NCBI RefSeq assembly: GCF_042676085.1
Contig: NZ_JBHTKH010000001.1
Span: forward strand, 806,001 to 870,000
DNA: 64,000 nucleotides
Reading direction: 5' to 3'
DNA from: Terrabacter terrigena
GTDB lineage: Bacteria; Actinomycetota; Actinomycetes; Actinomycetales; Dermatophilaceae
Shown here piece after piece: positions 52,071-60,963 of this stretch. Within the stretch, counting starts at the first letter, position 1. Each line of letters begins with the position of its first letter. A program made the position numbers and the translations under genes. A model generated the notes under the pieces. It was not told the DNA's origin. It saw only the letters and a list, made by a program, of their open reading frames with translations, and searched no databases.

Positions 52071-54053
52071 ATGTTCGACTCAGCGTTGAGTGCCCTCCAG
52101 TCCCTGGCCCAGCCGTCACTGCTCCTCATGCTGCTCATCGGAGTGGCCGCCGGCCTGGTCATGGGGCTCATCCCCGGCCTCGGCGGCACGGGCGCGGTCG
52201 CCATCCTGCTCCCGGTCACCTTCGGCATGGAGCCCGCCCAGGCGTTCGCCCTGCTCATCGGGGCACTGGCCGTCGTCCACACGTCCGACACCGTCTCCGC
52301 CGTCCTCCTCGGCGCGCCGGGATCGGCGTCCGCGAGCGTCACGATGCTCGACGGCTACGCCATGGCCAGGAGAGGACAGGCCAAACGCGCCCTCTCGCTG
52401 GCGTTCCTCTCGTCGATGGCCGGCGGCATCATCGGCGCCCTCGGGCTCACCCTCGCCATCCCGCTCGCAAGACCGCTCGTGCTCTCGTTCGCGAGCCCCG
52501 AGCTGTTCATGCTGACCGTGCTCGGCGTGTCCCTCGCCGCCGTCCTGTCCCGCGGCAACGTCGTCAAGGGCGTGCTCTGCGGCCTCCTCGGCCTCCTGCT
52601 CGGCATGGTCGGCACCTCGCCCACCACCGCCGAGGAGCGGTTCACCGGCGGCAGCCTCTTCCTCGGCGACGGCCTCTCCCTCGTCGCGGTCGCCCTCGGC
52701 ATCTTCGGGCTGGCCGAGATCGCCACCCGCGTCGGCCAGCGACGCACCAGCCGTAACCTCATCACCCTCGGCGGTGGGTGGGGCGCCGGCATACGCGAAT
52801 GGCTCACGCACTGGACGCAGGTCGTCCGCGGGTCGCTCATCGGCATCTGGGCCGGGGTGCTGCCCGGCGTCGGCGCCACCGCCGGCACGTGGCTCGCCTA
52901 CGGCCAGGCTGTCGCCACCGCGAAGGACAAGCGCAAGTTCGGCAAGGGCGACCCTCGCGGCATCGTCGGCCCGGAGAGCGCCAACAACTCCGTCGAGGCC
53001 GGCGACCTCATCCCCACGCTGCTCTTCGGCATCCCCGGGGGTGTCCCCTCCGCGATGCTGCTCGGGATGCTGCTCACCTACGGCATCCAGCCGGGGCCGT
53101 CCATCGTCACCGAGCATCTCGACCTGATGTACCTCATCATCTGGTGCTTCGCGATCGCCAGCGTCGTCGGCGCCTTCCTCTGCTTCCTCGGTACGCCGAC
53201 ACTGGCCAGGCTGACGAAGGTGCCGTTCGCGGTGCTCGGCCCGGGGCTGCTCGTCGTCATGCTGCTCGGCGCCTTCCAGGGCGAGGCGCAGATCGGCGAC
53301 CTCTGGGTGATGATCCTGCTCGGGGTGATCGGCTGGGTGCTCAAGGCCACCGACTCGCCCCGCGCCCCCTTCCTGATCGGCTTCGTCCTCGCGATCCCGA
53401 TGGAGCGCTACTACTACCTGACCGAGTCACTCAACAACGGTCTCGGCTGGATGGCGCGACCGTGGGTCATCGTGTTCCTGGCCGTGCTCGTCGGACCCGC
53501 CCTCTGGGCGGTCGTCAAGCTGGTGCGGAGGCGACGCAACCTCGCGTCCGACGACGGCCACGCCGCGGCCGCCCAGCTCATGCACTCCGACGACGAGGCA
53601 GAGACCGATGGGCTGCTGAAGAACTCCCCCTGGTCGCTGGCGGTGGCAGTCGGCGCCCTCGTCGTGTTCGCCGGCGCCCTCTGGGCGAGCAGCAGCTTCT
53701 CACCCGAGGCCGCGCTGCTGCCCCGTCTCGTGTCGGTCGCGGGTCTCGCCGTCGGCCTCGTGCTGCTGGTGCAGGAGCTGCGTCACCGTCGGACGTGGGT
53801 GCGCTGGGGTCGCCAGGAGTCACTGACGATCAACACCGCGTTGCGCACCTTCGCCGTCATGATCGCCTTCCTTGCTCTCGTGATGCTCGTCGGGTACCTC
53901 GCCGCCGTGCTCGTGTTCGTCCCGGCATACCTGCTGTTCATCGCCCGAGCACGCACGCGCACGACCATCATCTACACGCTCGTGCTCGGCGGGGCGCTCA
54001 TCGCGCTCCCCTCCCTCATCCCGGTCGCCCTGCCAACCGGGCTGCTCGGATGA
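52071..54053 (+). CDS. Fused TctA-TctB membrane protein of a tricarboxylate transporter
   Basis: This 660-residue protein: residues 1-500 are TctA, the large 12-segment permease with GLIPGLGGTGAVAILLPVTFG, GALAVVHTSDTVSAVLLGAPG and GVLPGVGATAGTWLAYGQA. The central GPESANNSVEAGDLIPTLLFGIPG repeat is the strongest TctA mark. Residues 520-660 have four hydrophobic segments in the pattern of TctB. Separate genes are usual for TctA (about 500) and TctB (about 150); here they form one frame. It starts 7 nt after the TctC stop. Confidence 0.88.
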   Translation: MFDSALSALQSLAQPSLLLMLLIGVAAGLVMGLIPGLGGTGAVAILLPVTFGMEPAQAFALLIGALAVVHTSDTVSAVLLGAPGSASASVTMLDGYAMARRGQAKRALSLAFLSSMAGGIIGALGLTLAIPLARPLVLSFASPELFMLTVLGVSLAAVLSRGNVVKGVLCGLLGLLLGMVGTSPTTAEERFTGGSLFLGDGLSLVAVALGIFGLAEIATRVGQRRTSRNLITLGGGWGAGIREWLTHWTQVVRGSLIGIWAGVLPGVGATAGTWLAYGQAVATAKDKRKFGKGDPRGIVGPESANNSVEAGDLIPTLLFGIPGGVPSAMLLGMLLTYGIQPGPSIVTEHLDLMYLIIWCFAIASVVGAFLCFLGTPTLARLTKVPFAVLGPGLLVVMLLGAFQGEAQIGDLWVMILLGVIGWVLKATDSPRAPFLIGFVLAIPMERYYYLTESLNNGLGWMARPWVIVFLAVLVGPALWAVVKLVRRRRNLASDDGHAAAAQLMHSDDEAETDGLLKNSPWSLAVAVGALVVFAGALWASSSFSPEAALLPRLVSVAGLAVGLVLLVQELRHRRTWVRWGRQESLTINTALRTFAVMIAFLALVMLVGYLAAVLVFVPAYLLFIARARTRTTIIYTLVLGGALIALPSLIPVALPTGLLG

Positions 54054-54123
54054 GGCACGGCACGCTGCTCGTCCAGACCTCCCAGAGCCAGCAATGGCCC
54101 GCGACCGCCACCAGGAGAACCGC

Positions 54124-54507
54124 ATGACCATCATCGCCGTCCACTCCGCGACGGAGCCCGGACGGGCCGTGCTGGCCCACGCCGGCCGGGAGGCACTCCT
54201 GACCGGGGACGACATCGTCGTGGTCTCCGCCGACTCCCGGCACCGGCCACCCACCGTCGACGAGATCCTCGGCGACCTCGGCGAGACCGCCGAACGGCTC
54301 GACGCCGCCGGCCTGACCGTCAGCCTCGGCCACTCCCCGCTGCCCGACTCCAGCGACGCCGTCGTGCAGGTCGCGCAGCAGCACGACGCCCGCCTCATCG
54401 TCCTCGGGCTGCGTCACCGCTCGCCCGTCGGCAAGCTCATCCTCGGGAGCACCGCCCAGCGCATCCTGCTCGAGGCCACCTGCCCGGTGCTCGCCGTCAA
54501 GGCCTGA
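54124..54507 (+). CDS. Universal stress protein (UspA) domain
   Basis: This 127-residue single-domain Usp starts at ATG 54124. The ATP-binding signature G-2x-G-9x-G-S/T is seen around VLGLRHRSPVGKLILGSTA, followed by QRILLEATCPVLAVK. It lies 70 nt after TctAB; Usp proteins often accompany secondary transporters as regulators. Its true role here is unknown. Confidence 0.88.
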   Translation: MTIIAVHSATEPGRAVLAHAGREALLTGDDIVVVSADSRHRPPTVDEILGDLGETAERLDAAGLTVSLGHSPLPDSSDAVVQVAQQHDARLIVLGLRHRSPVGKLILGSTAQRILLEATCPVLAVKA

Positions 54508-54868
54508 CCGGATCGGGCAGGTCGAGGTGCATCGGGCGAACAGCGGCATCCCGGGTGTAGCCCCCTCCACGAGGCGACGCCCGGGACACCGACGGCACCG
54601 TACCCACTGGCGCATGTCCCGTACGTCAGGACGCACGCCCACCGCACGGGCCAGCAGTCACGAGCCGAACTCCGGGCACATCGCGTCGAGTCGTCACCGA
54701 TCGAGAGCGGTGGAGGAAGTCGACACCGCCGCCCCTGCTGGTTGAAGGGCGACGCTGCCGCAGCCTTCAAGTACCCAGACCTCAGCGGACCACGCGGACC
54801 ACGCACCGCCAGTGAAGTGCCCCGCCCTGGAGCTGTGGGCAGGATCGCTCACTTCTGCACGTCGAGCG
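54508..54868. other. Gap after the UspA gene
   Basis: 361 nt with no supportable gene. Open frames have no ribosome site and no recognisable product. No hairpin of note was found. Confidence 0.5.
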
Positions 54869-55195
54869 CTACGCCGGCGTTCCCGAGCTCCCGGACTCGC
54901 TCGCGGAGTGACTCGCGGCTGTCGGCAGGCACCCCTGCTCGATGACGTCGAGGGCGAGGGCGCTCAGCTTGCGGTTCTGGTTCTGGCTGGCCGTGCGCAG
55001 CATCTCGAAGGCCGCGTCCCGGCTGACCTTGTGCATGGCCATCAGGACTCCCATGGCCGCCCCGATGTCGCGGCTGTGCACGAGCGCCGTCTCGAGGTGG
55101 TGGACCTTCTGCTGCGACCGCTCCAGGGCGTGCCGCAGCTGGTCCAGCTCGTCCTGGTCGGGGGTGATGAGTACGAGAGCAGAACTTCGTCCCAT
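54869..55195 (-). CDS. Stand-alone ANTAR-domain protein
   Basis: This 108-residue protein starts at ATG 55195 behind GAAGG. A short N-terminal coiled-coil region (DELDQLRHALERSQQKVHHLE) leads to an ANTAR domain (RDIGAAMGVLMAMHKVSRD, AAFEMLRTASQNQNRKL, about residues 43-90). ANTAR domains bind paired hexaloop hairpins in RNA and prevent termination. No sensing domain is fused. Two GAF-ANTAR genes lie 2-3 kb away. Confidence 0.85.
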   Translation of the reverse strand: MGRSSALVLITPDQDELDQLRHALERSQQKVHHLETALVHSRDIGAAMGVLMAMHKVSRDAAFEMLRTASQNQNRKLSALALDVIEQGCLPTAASHSASESGSSGTPA

Positions 55196-55359
55196 GACTG
55201 CGCCTTCGGGGTTGAGGAGCGGGCGACGGCACGTGTCTGGACCCCGGATGCTCCAACACCCCATCGTATTCGGGTTCGGCTGCGCGCAGGGCCTTGCGAG
55301 TGACGCGGTCGGCGCGAGCTCAGGTGCCGTCGCCGGCCTGCTGAGGCCGGTCGGTACAC

Positions 55360-55566
55360 CTAGCCCCGGCGCTTCGCCGCGGACGCTCGGCGAGTGTCGG
55401 ACGTCATGGTGTGCTCCTCCAGCCATTGCATGAACAGCATGAGAGCGAAACCGATCAGCGGGGCGGTCAACGTCAGGACGATCATCGAAAAGCTCCATCG
55501 CGCGTCGTACCAGAGCATCCGCCCCGAAAGATGTCTGACAGTCCTTGTTGTGTCGACGTACCCCAT
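55360..55566 (-). CDS. Small membrane protein
   Basis: This 68-residue protein starts at ATG 55566 behind GAGGGCGGG. An N-terminal polar part (MGYVDTTRTVRHLSG) is followed by one membrane helix (FSMIVLTLTAPLIGFALMLF) and a charged tail ending KRRG. Function unknown. Confidence 0.5.
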   Translation of the reverse strand: MGYVDTTRTVRHLSGRMLWYDARWSFSMIVLTLTAPLIGFALMLFMQWLEEHTMTSDTRRASAAKRRG

Positions 55567-55812
55567 CCCGCCCTCGTCAACCACCGCACGGAACGGGGCA
55601 AGCCCCTCATGGGGACGCCCCCTGTGGCGCCTGCCCGTGGATGCGTACCTGTCCGGCAAGCAGTGCGACCGTGCGGTCTCGAGCTAGCTTTGGTCGGGCC
55701 ATCCGACCGCAACGGTGGGTACCCGCGCGGTCTCGGGTCGGCCCGCTCCAGGGCAGGGAGAAGGGAGCCGAGCATCACCGATGATGCTGACGCCACACGG
55801 TCTTCCGTGTGT

Positions 55813-56814
55813 TCAGTGCTGAGCGATGATCGGGCAGTTGACGATGAAACCGCTCGCACCCCACGGTCCTGAAGGAAAGGCAGTGACAAGACCTGCCTTG
55901 GCCAGGTCGGCGATCCGTGTGAACTCGGTCTGCAGGGTCGGAGTCTGACCGGGTGCCCAGGTCGTCAGGTGCACGTCCCACAGCGGGCTGTAGCGTCCTT
56001 GGTTCGGCGTCCACGCCAGCACGTTCAGCGGTGAACCCTCACCCAGCAGGGCCGAGTTCAGGCCCTGACGGTCGGGGTCGCCCACGCCCGTCCTGCCGTT
56101 CGTGAACGCCGCCAGGCTTGCCCGTGCCGAGTCGGTGCCGTCGCCATCGGCGAACGGTGCGGCGTTCAGGGCCGGCGCGAAGGTCACGTCCTCGATGGCG
56201 GCAGCGCCCGCGTCACTGGAGTCGGTCGAGGCGTAGACGACGGCGTTGCCCCGCGCGAAGCCGTCGGTGAGCTCGTACCGGACCGTGCGCCCGGCAACGT
56301 CCAGGACGGTCACCTTGTCGGCACGCCCAGTCGAGTTCGCCAGCTGCGGGGCGTTGAGGACAGCCCCGTCCGGCAGCTCGACGAGCGGGCTGTACCCGGG
56401 CTCGCCGACCGCTCCGGGCGCAGCAGCCGCGGGTGGGAACCCACTCGGACCGGGCGCGACGACGTGCTGGGGGCCGAAGTCGACCGTGGCAGGGAAGACG
56501 ACTGTGCCGTCGCGGTCGACCGTGACCTTCTGCACCGCGTCAGTTCCGAGTGCGTTCCTGAGCTTCTGGGAGACCGAGGCACGCCAGGTCGCGGCGTGGG
56601 CCGAGTCGGAGGCCTCGGTGACGACGAACCACACGGTCTGGTCACCGGAACGGCCGCGATGCAACGGAAGAGTGACGGTGTGGTCAGCGTTCACGGTCGC
56701 ACTGGGCACGAACACCTTGGCGGAGTCACCCGTCGCCGCGCCAGCAGTGGCAAGGCCGATCCCACCGGTCAGCACGACCGCGGTGAGAGCGCCGAGGAGG
56801 GGAGGTACGCGCAT
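55813..56814 (-). CDS. Secreted hypothetical protein
   Basis: This 333-residue protein starts at ATG 56814 behind GGAAGGACC. The signal peptide covers about 1-27 (GGIGLATAGAA end). The mature protein is beta-rich, with VTLPLHRGRSGDQTVWFVV, EPGYSPLVELPDGAVLNAP and SPLWDVHLTTWAPGQ, and ends with a Cys-containing FIVNCPIIAQH. It looks like an intact exported protein of unknown family; no enzyme motif seen. Confidence 0.72.
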   Translation of the reverse strand: MRVPPLLGALTAVVLTGGIGLATAGAATGDSAKVFVPSATVNADHTVTLPLHRGRSGDQTVWFVVTEASDSAHAATWRASVSQKLRNALGTDAVQKVTVDRDGTVVFPATVDFGPQHVVAPGPSGFPPAAAAPGAVGEPGYSPLVELPDGAVLNAPQLANSTGRADKVTVLDVAGRTVRYELTDGFARGNAVVYASTDSSDAGAAAIEDVTFAPALNAAPFADGDGTDSARASLAAFTNGRTGVGDPDRQGLNSALLGEGSPLNVLAWTPNQGRYSPLWDVHLTTWAPGQTPTLQTEFTRIADLAKAGLVTAFPSGPWGASGFIVNCPIIAQH

Positions 56815-56988
56815 GATGGTCCTTCCTGAGGGGAGGCGCGGAAGGCGCCCACCCACCAGAGAAGCACCACGCCACCGAACGCGTCCACGCTTCGAGCCAC
56901 CTCCGCCCGCAGGTGCCCGAGTTGCCGCCGTGCGTCCTCGACGATGTCCTTGGCGGTGTCCTCGAGCTGGCGACCTCCGGCCGTCGAG

Positions 56989-57273
56989 TCAGCGCCGTAG
57001 AGCTCGGCTCGGACCGCTCTTGCCGTCGCGGATCGCCTTCTGCAGGCGCAGGTCGTCCCGCAGCATCGGCGGCAGCGGCAGACCACGTCTGACGAGCTCG
57101 GCGGCGTACCTCTCCATGGATTGGAGCAGCACGCCACGTGCAGCCAGCAACAGCGCCGGATCGACCTTCCCGGTTCGTTGGGCGTGCACGTCATCACGAG
57201 CAGCGCGGACACGCGACAGGAGTTCGGTCAGCTGCACTCGAGGGGGCGTCGGAACGGGCCGATCGCCGGGCAT
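56989..57273 (-). CDS. Small helical hypothetical protein
   Basis: This 94-residue protein starts at ATG 57273. It is predicted largely helical: VQLTELLSRVRAARDDVHAQ, then ALLLAARGVLLQSMERYAAE, then a basic LPPMLRDDLRLQKAIRDG. Similar short genes occur near GAF-ANTAR genes in actinobacteria, as here. Function unknown. Confidence 0.6.
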   Translation of the reverse strand: MPGDRPVPTPPRVQLTELLSRVRAARDDVHAQRTGKVDPALLLAARGVLLQSMERYAAELVRRGLPLPPMLRDDLRLQKAIRDGKSGPSRALRR

Positions 57274-57472
57274 CGACACTCCGATCTGTCGTCGCAAGGA
57301 GCGCCGACCACATCCCAGAGTACGCCCGGTGGGCCTCGTCCCGATCGACGGGTTTCCGTCTGGCAGGTCGGGGAGGTTGCCACACCCCCGTGACTCGCGT
57401 GGGGTGACGAGCGGCGGCTGCGCTTCCCGGGAAGGGGTGGCTCCCAAGGGTCGGTCCGTCCTCGGGGACACG

Positions 57473-58228
57473 TCATGACCCGTTCTGTTGCTCCAGCTCG
57501 TCGACGATGAACTTGGCCAGGGCCAGGACGTGGATGCCGGCTCGTGCCGCCGATTGGACGAGCCTTTCTCTGGCAGCGTCGGGCGCAAGCCCGTACCGAG
57601 CGACGAACACCCCGACCGCCATCTCCACCAGCGTCACGTCCGCGATACGACCCGGTGCCTTCGCCGCCTCGAGTCGTGTCGCGAACGACAAGTCAGCGTT
57701 CGCAACCGCACCCGGGGCCCATGCCCCGAAGACGTTGGCGACGGCTTGGTGGCGTCCACGGAAGGTGTCCTGGCGACTTCCGTACACGTTGACTCCGGCG
57801 ATGACGTTCCCACCTCGGATGATCGGCAGTGACAGTGTGCTGAGCACTCCCTTTGCCGCACCCGCCCGGCCGAAGAGCACCCACGACTGCTCGTCGAGTG
57901 GATCCTCACGACCGAACTCGAGCGGCTTGCCTTCGCTCAGGGCGTCCTCGCACGGACCGCCGCCGAGGTACTGAACCGCATCGAGGAGGCGGAGGGACGG
58001 CTGCGAGGAGACGAATGTCAGGGTGATGCCCTCGGCAAAGACTCCAAGGCTGAAACCAATGGCGGTGGGGGCTGCTGCTGTCAGGTCGGTGCCCGCTCGG
58101 CGCATGTCGTCCGCCAAGTAGGAATCCTCGGTCCCCAGTAGCTGCAACGCGGCCTCTGTTTCCGGAACTGGCTCCACGAGTACACCTCTCGCCTCAGACT
58201 CAACGTCGAGGTCCCACTGACGTCCCAT
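57473..58228 (-). CDS. GAF-ANTAR domain regulator (divergent ANTAR)
   Basis: This 251-residue protein starts at ATG 58228. A GAF domain covers about 50-175 (AVQYLGGGPCEDALSEG is the typical GPC block; TLSLPIIRGGNVIAGVNVYG is the last strand). The C-terminal three-helix domain (DVTLVEMAVGVFVARYGLAPD, AARERLVQSAARAGIHV) is an ANTAR variant lacking the usual GVLM and QNTN residues. Divergent from the next GAF-ANTAR gene, with 155 nt between the starts. Confidence 0.82.
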   Translation of the reverse strand: MGRQWDLDVESEARGVLVEPVPETEAALQLLGTEDSYLADDMRRAGTDLTAAAPTAIGFSLGVFAEGITLTFVSSQPSLRLLDAVQYLGGGPCEDALSEGKPLEFGREDPLDEQSWVLFGRAGAAKGVLSTLSLPIIRGGNVIAGVNVYGSRQDTFRGRHQAVANVFGAWAPGAVANADLSFATRLEAAKAPGRIADVTLVEMAVGVFVARYGLAPDAARERLVQSAARAGIHVLALAKFIVDELEQQNGS

Positions 58229-58383
58229 CGTTGTCGAGGGTTGCACGCAGGAGTCGCATGGGTACGGTAAGGGGACCCTCGTGTCGGATCCGTACCCACC
58301 CCGAGAGTGACGTGTCAGTCGGCCGCCGCTGACAACTGTGCGCACGCCGCCGAGCCAGGTCCGGAGGAGACGGAGTCCCGCAG

Positions 58384-59139
58384 ATGGAAGACACGAGAAG
58401 AAGCCCCAGGACGAACTCAGAGCTGACCGAACATCTGAGTCGCGTGGCGCAGGACTTCCAGAGCCTGGGCCAGCAGCTCTCCCGGTCGACCCAGTCGAAT
58501 GCGTTCGAAGCGGTCACGAGGCTGGCCGCTGAGCGCATTCCCGCTGCCAGGACCGTGAGCATCACCACGTACAAGCATGACCGCTTCATGACGGCCGCCG
58601 CCACGGATGACGTGGCGCGGCAAGCGGACGCCATCCAGTACAGCTTGGGGTCCGGACCGTGCATCGACGCGATCGTTGACGACACCGTGTACCAGCCGAA
58701 GGACCTCGCTGCGGACGACCGCTGGCCTGAGTACGGGCAGCGCGTCGTGTCAGAACTCGGGCTGCGCAGCATGCTGTCGTATCGAATGCATCTGGACCTG
58801 GCCGGCGTCATCGCCGGCCTCAACCTGTACGCCGAGGAGGACAACGCCTTCGACGACCGCGACCTCGCGGAGGGCCTGCTGCTCGTCACACACGCAGCGC
58901 AGGCGGTCACCGCCGCCCACCTCCGCGACAAGGCAGACAACCTGGAACGCGCCCTGGCAACCAACCGCGACATCGGAACGGCGATCGGGGTACTGATGGC
59001 CCAGCACCGGCTCACCAGAGAACAGTCCTTCGACCTGCTTCGGATCGCCAGTCAGAACACCAACCGCAAACTGAACGAGGTGGCTCTGGACGTCATCGAC
59101 ACCGGGGCGGTCGACATCACCCCGCACAGCCGCAAGTGA
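58384..59139 (+). CDS. GAF-ANTAR domain regulator
   Basis: This 251-residue protein starts at ATG 58384. The GAF domain (about 35-180) contains YSLGSGPCIDAIVDDTVY, DRWPEYGQRV and LDLAGVIAGLNLYA. The ANTAR domain (about 197-243) is canonical: RDIGTAIGVLMAQHRLTREQ then LLRIASQNTNRKLNEVALDV. It would sense a small ligand or stress signal and act on RNA antitermination. The almost identical GAF layout of the divergent gene suggests an old duplication. Confidence 0.88.
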   Translation: MEDTRRSPRTNSELTEHLSRVAQDFQSLGQQLSRSTQSNAFEAVTRLAAERIPAARTVSITTYKHDRFMTAAATDDVARQADAIQYSLGSGPCIDAIVDDTVYQPKDLAADDRWPEYGQRVVSELGLRSMLSYRMHLDLAGVIAGLNLYAEEDNAFDDRDLAEGLLLVTHAAQAVTAAHLRDKADNLERALATNRDIGTAIGVLMAQHRLTREQSFDLLRIASQNTNRKLNEVALDVIDTGAVDITPHSRK

Positions 59140-59617
59140 TGCAGACCAGCGATCCCCGGTAGGTGAGCTCGCCACTCGAGTCTTCAGGCTTGGGTCAGGC
59201 GCAGTGCCGGGTGTTCCGAAGCGGTGCGCGCTGGGCGAGACAGACCCGGCCCGCGTGAACCCGTACGCCGTCGAGGCGTAGGCGTCGCGCTACGTGATGA
59301 GCGTCAGGCGCAAGAAGGAACACGCGGGCCGGGCAGCCTTGAGAACGGAAAGCGATGTAGAGCTGCTCTCAGGACACCACCGCCTCACTGACTCGGCTTG
59401 GGGACCGAGACGGGATCTCGTGGCCGCGCCGACGACCGCTCAGACCCTGCTCGGTCACTCCGTCTTCGTACTGCGCTCCTACCGGCATCCGCGAACCGCG
59501 AACGCCAAGGATCTCTGTCAGGTGCAATAGATTTGTTGTAGCACGCGTGGCATGCTGAAGCAAGAGGGACAACACGGCCCCGAGGATGGTGGATGCCATC
59601 AGATTGGAGGCTTTCCG
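59140..59617. other. Gap after the GAF-ANTAR gene
   Basis: 478 nt. A more AT-rich patch near 59525-59560 could hold the promoter of the next small gene. Open frames on both strands show no ribosome site or known product. Nothing else seen. Confidence 0.5.
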
Positions 59618-59833
59618 ATGACGGCACAGCGCCCTGACCCCCGTGTCGACGTCGCCGAGGCAGACCTGCTCGAGCAGGAGACGCCCGTGGCGCCTCTCGA
59701 GACCGACGAGGGCGTCGCCGAGGCGAGGTCCCTTCCCGCCCCAGGCACCGACTCCGCGGACGTGGTGGATCGTCTTGAACAGCTTCAGGACGTGGCCGAC
59801 GCGGACGACGAGGAGTACCCGCACGAGGTCTAG
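59618..59833 (+). CDS. Small acidic hypothetical protein
   Basis: This 71-residue acidic protein starts at ATG 59618 behind TTGGAGG. MTAQRPDPRVDVAEADLLEQ, a repeated E/D-rich centre and a DVVDRLEQLQDVADADDEEY tail. Similar short acidic proteins are common in actinobacteria. Probably disordered; function unknown. Confidence 0.6.
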   Translation: MTAQRPDPRVDVAEADLLEQETPVAPLETDEGVAEARSLPAPGTDSADVVDRLEQLQDVADADDEEYPHEV

Positions 59834-59883
59834 CTCGTCACCGAAGGGTGGCAGGTAGGGGCCGTGACCCGCGCGTCGCGGGG

Positions 59884-60075
59884 CTACCCCTCACCGCCTT
59901 GGTCCGCGTCGTCGTCACTGTCGTGGCGCTCGTCCTCCAGCGCCTGCACGAGAAGGTGGGCCCGCTCATCGCGACCCAGTGTGTCCGTGTCCTCGTGGCC
60001 GTGCATCGCCTGCGCGAGAGCCCACTCCGGCAGGTCGAGGTCAGGTCCCTCAGCTGCTGAGCCCATCGCTGCCAT
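59884..60075 (-). CDS. Possible small acidic protein
   Basis: A 63-residue frame from ATG 60075 (ATG 60066 is also possible) reads DLDLPEWALAQAMHGHEDTD then ERAHLLVQALEDERHDSDDD. The helix-like, acidic composition suggests a real protein, but no ribosome site is clear and no family is recognised. Confidence 0.35.
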   Translation of the reverse strand: MAAMGSAAEGPDLDLPEWALAQAMHGHEDTDTLGRDERAHLLVQALEDERHDSDDDADQGGEG

Positions 60076-60526
60076 CCGTTCCGTCGCGGCCCCTACACGG
60101 TCTCGACCGAGTGGCAGGCGAGCGACACCTCCCCAGTGTGCGCCTCCGTGGCAACGCGGTACAACGACGACTGGTCCACGGGTATGAGCCGTCGGGGCGG
60201 GAAGCGGCCGACCCGCACCGACAGGTAACACGGGGAAGTAGGGTTGGGCTGTCTCGCACACCGGAACTGTCTCGGACCGCGAGGGAGCCGAGGTCTCGAA
60301 TGTCCACCGATCCGTTCGAGGGGCTCACTCCTGCAAGCGGTTCGTGGGCTGTTGTGGGAGACGCTGCGTCGTGCACGACTGACGACCTGGGGCTGCCCCC
60401 CATCGCCGCCAGTCGCAGACCGGGCGACTCGACCGACGAGTCCAGCTGGGGATGCCTGGCGTGGTCCGGATCAAGCCTCCCCGTCACGGAAGGTCATTCA
60501 CTGACGGTGCGAACGAGGGTCAAGAC
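60076..60526. other. Gap with weak coding signal
   Basis: 451 nt. A 76-codon plus-strand frame from ATG 60300 (MSTDPFEGLTPASGSWAVVG) overlaps the next gene's ribosome site, and its codon use is not convincing. No other feature seen. Confidence 0.4.
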
Positions 60527-60901
60527 ATGATGCGCCGCCTGATCGTGCTGGACCTCTTCTCCGGGCCCGGTTGGCGCGACGCATCGAACATGGTCGGGCA
60601 CGTTCCGCCCGGTGACGCCGGAGCATGGCTGTTCATCCAGGCAGACCGCATCGAAGTCGTGGCCGGTGAGCCCGACGACGCGCAGCTGCTACGGGATGCA
60701 GACGACGGGGGGCCGTCCTTCTACTGCCGTGCCTGGCGCACCACCTCGGGGCCCGACCGACCGACGGTCCACACCGTGGCCTCGGGCGACGCCGACCTCT
60801 ACGAGGAGGTCCTGTTGAGCGTCGGTTTCCGGACCGGAGAGCCGGAGGGGATCCGGCTGGAGCAGGATGAGTCCGGCGCCTTCTGGGGCTACTACGCCTG
60901 A
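60527..60901 (+). CDS. Hypothetical protein
   Basis: This 124-residue protein starts at ATG 60527 (ATG 60530 also possible) behind GAGGG. MMRRLIVLDLFSGPGWRDAS resembles a first strand and loop; DADLYEEVLLSVGFRTGEPEG and a GAFWGYYA end follow. The composition is ordinary for a cytosolic protein. No family recognised. Confidence 0.5.
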   Translation: MMRRLIVLDLFSGPGWRDASNMVGHVPPGDAGAWLFIQADRIEVVAGEPDDAQLLRDADDGGPSFYCRAWRTTSGPDRPTVHTVASGDADLYEEVLLSVGFRTGEPEGIRLEQDESGAFWGYYA

Positions 60902-60963
60902 GGGCGCGACAACCCCCTACTCCTCGCCACCTGCTCCTGACCTACTACTCCTGGGACACCGAC

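Noticed and set aside
59294..59530. 78-codon frame in the gap after the GAF-ANTAR gene
   Set aside because: No ribosome site, ordinary out-of-frame codon use and no family resemblance.
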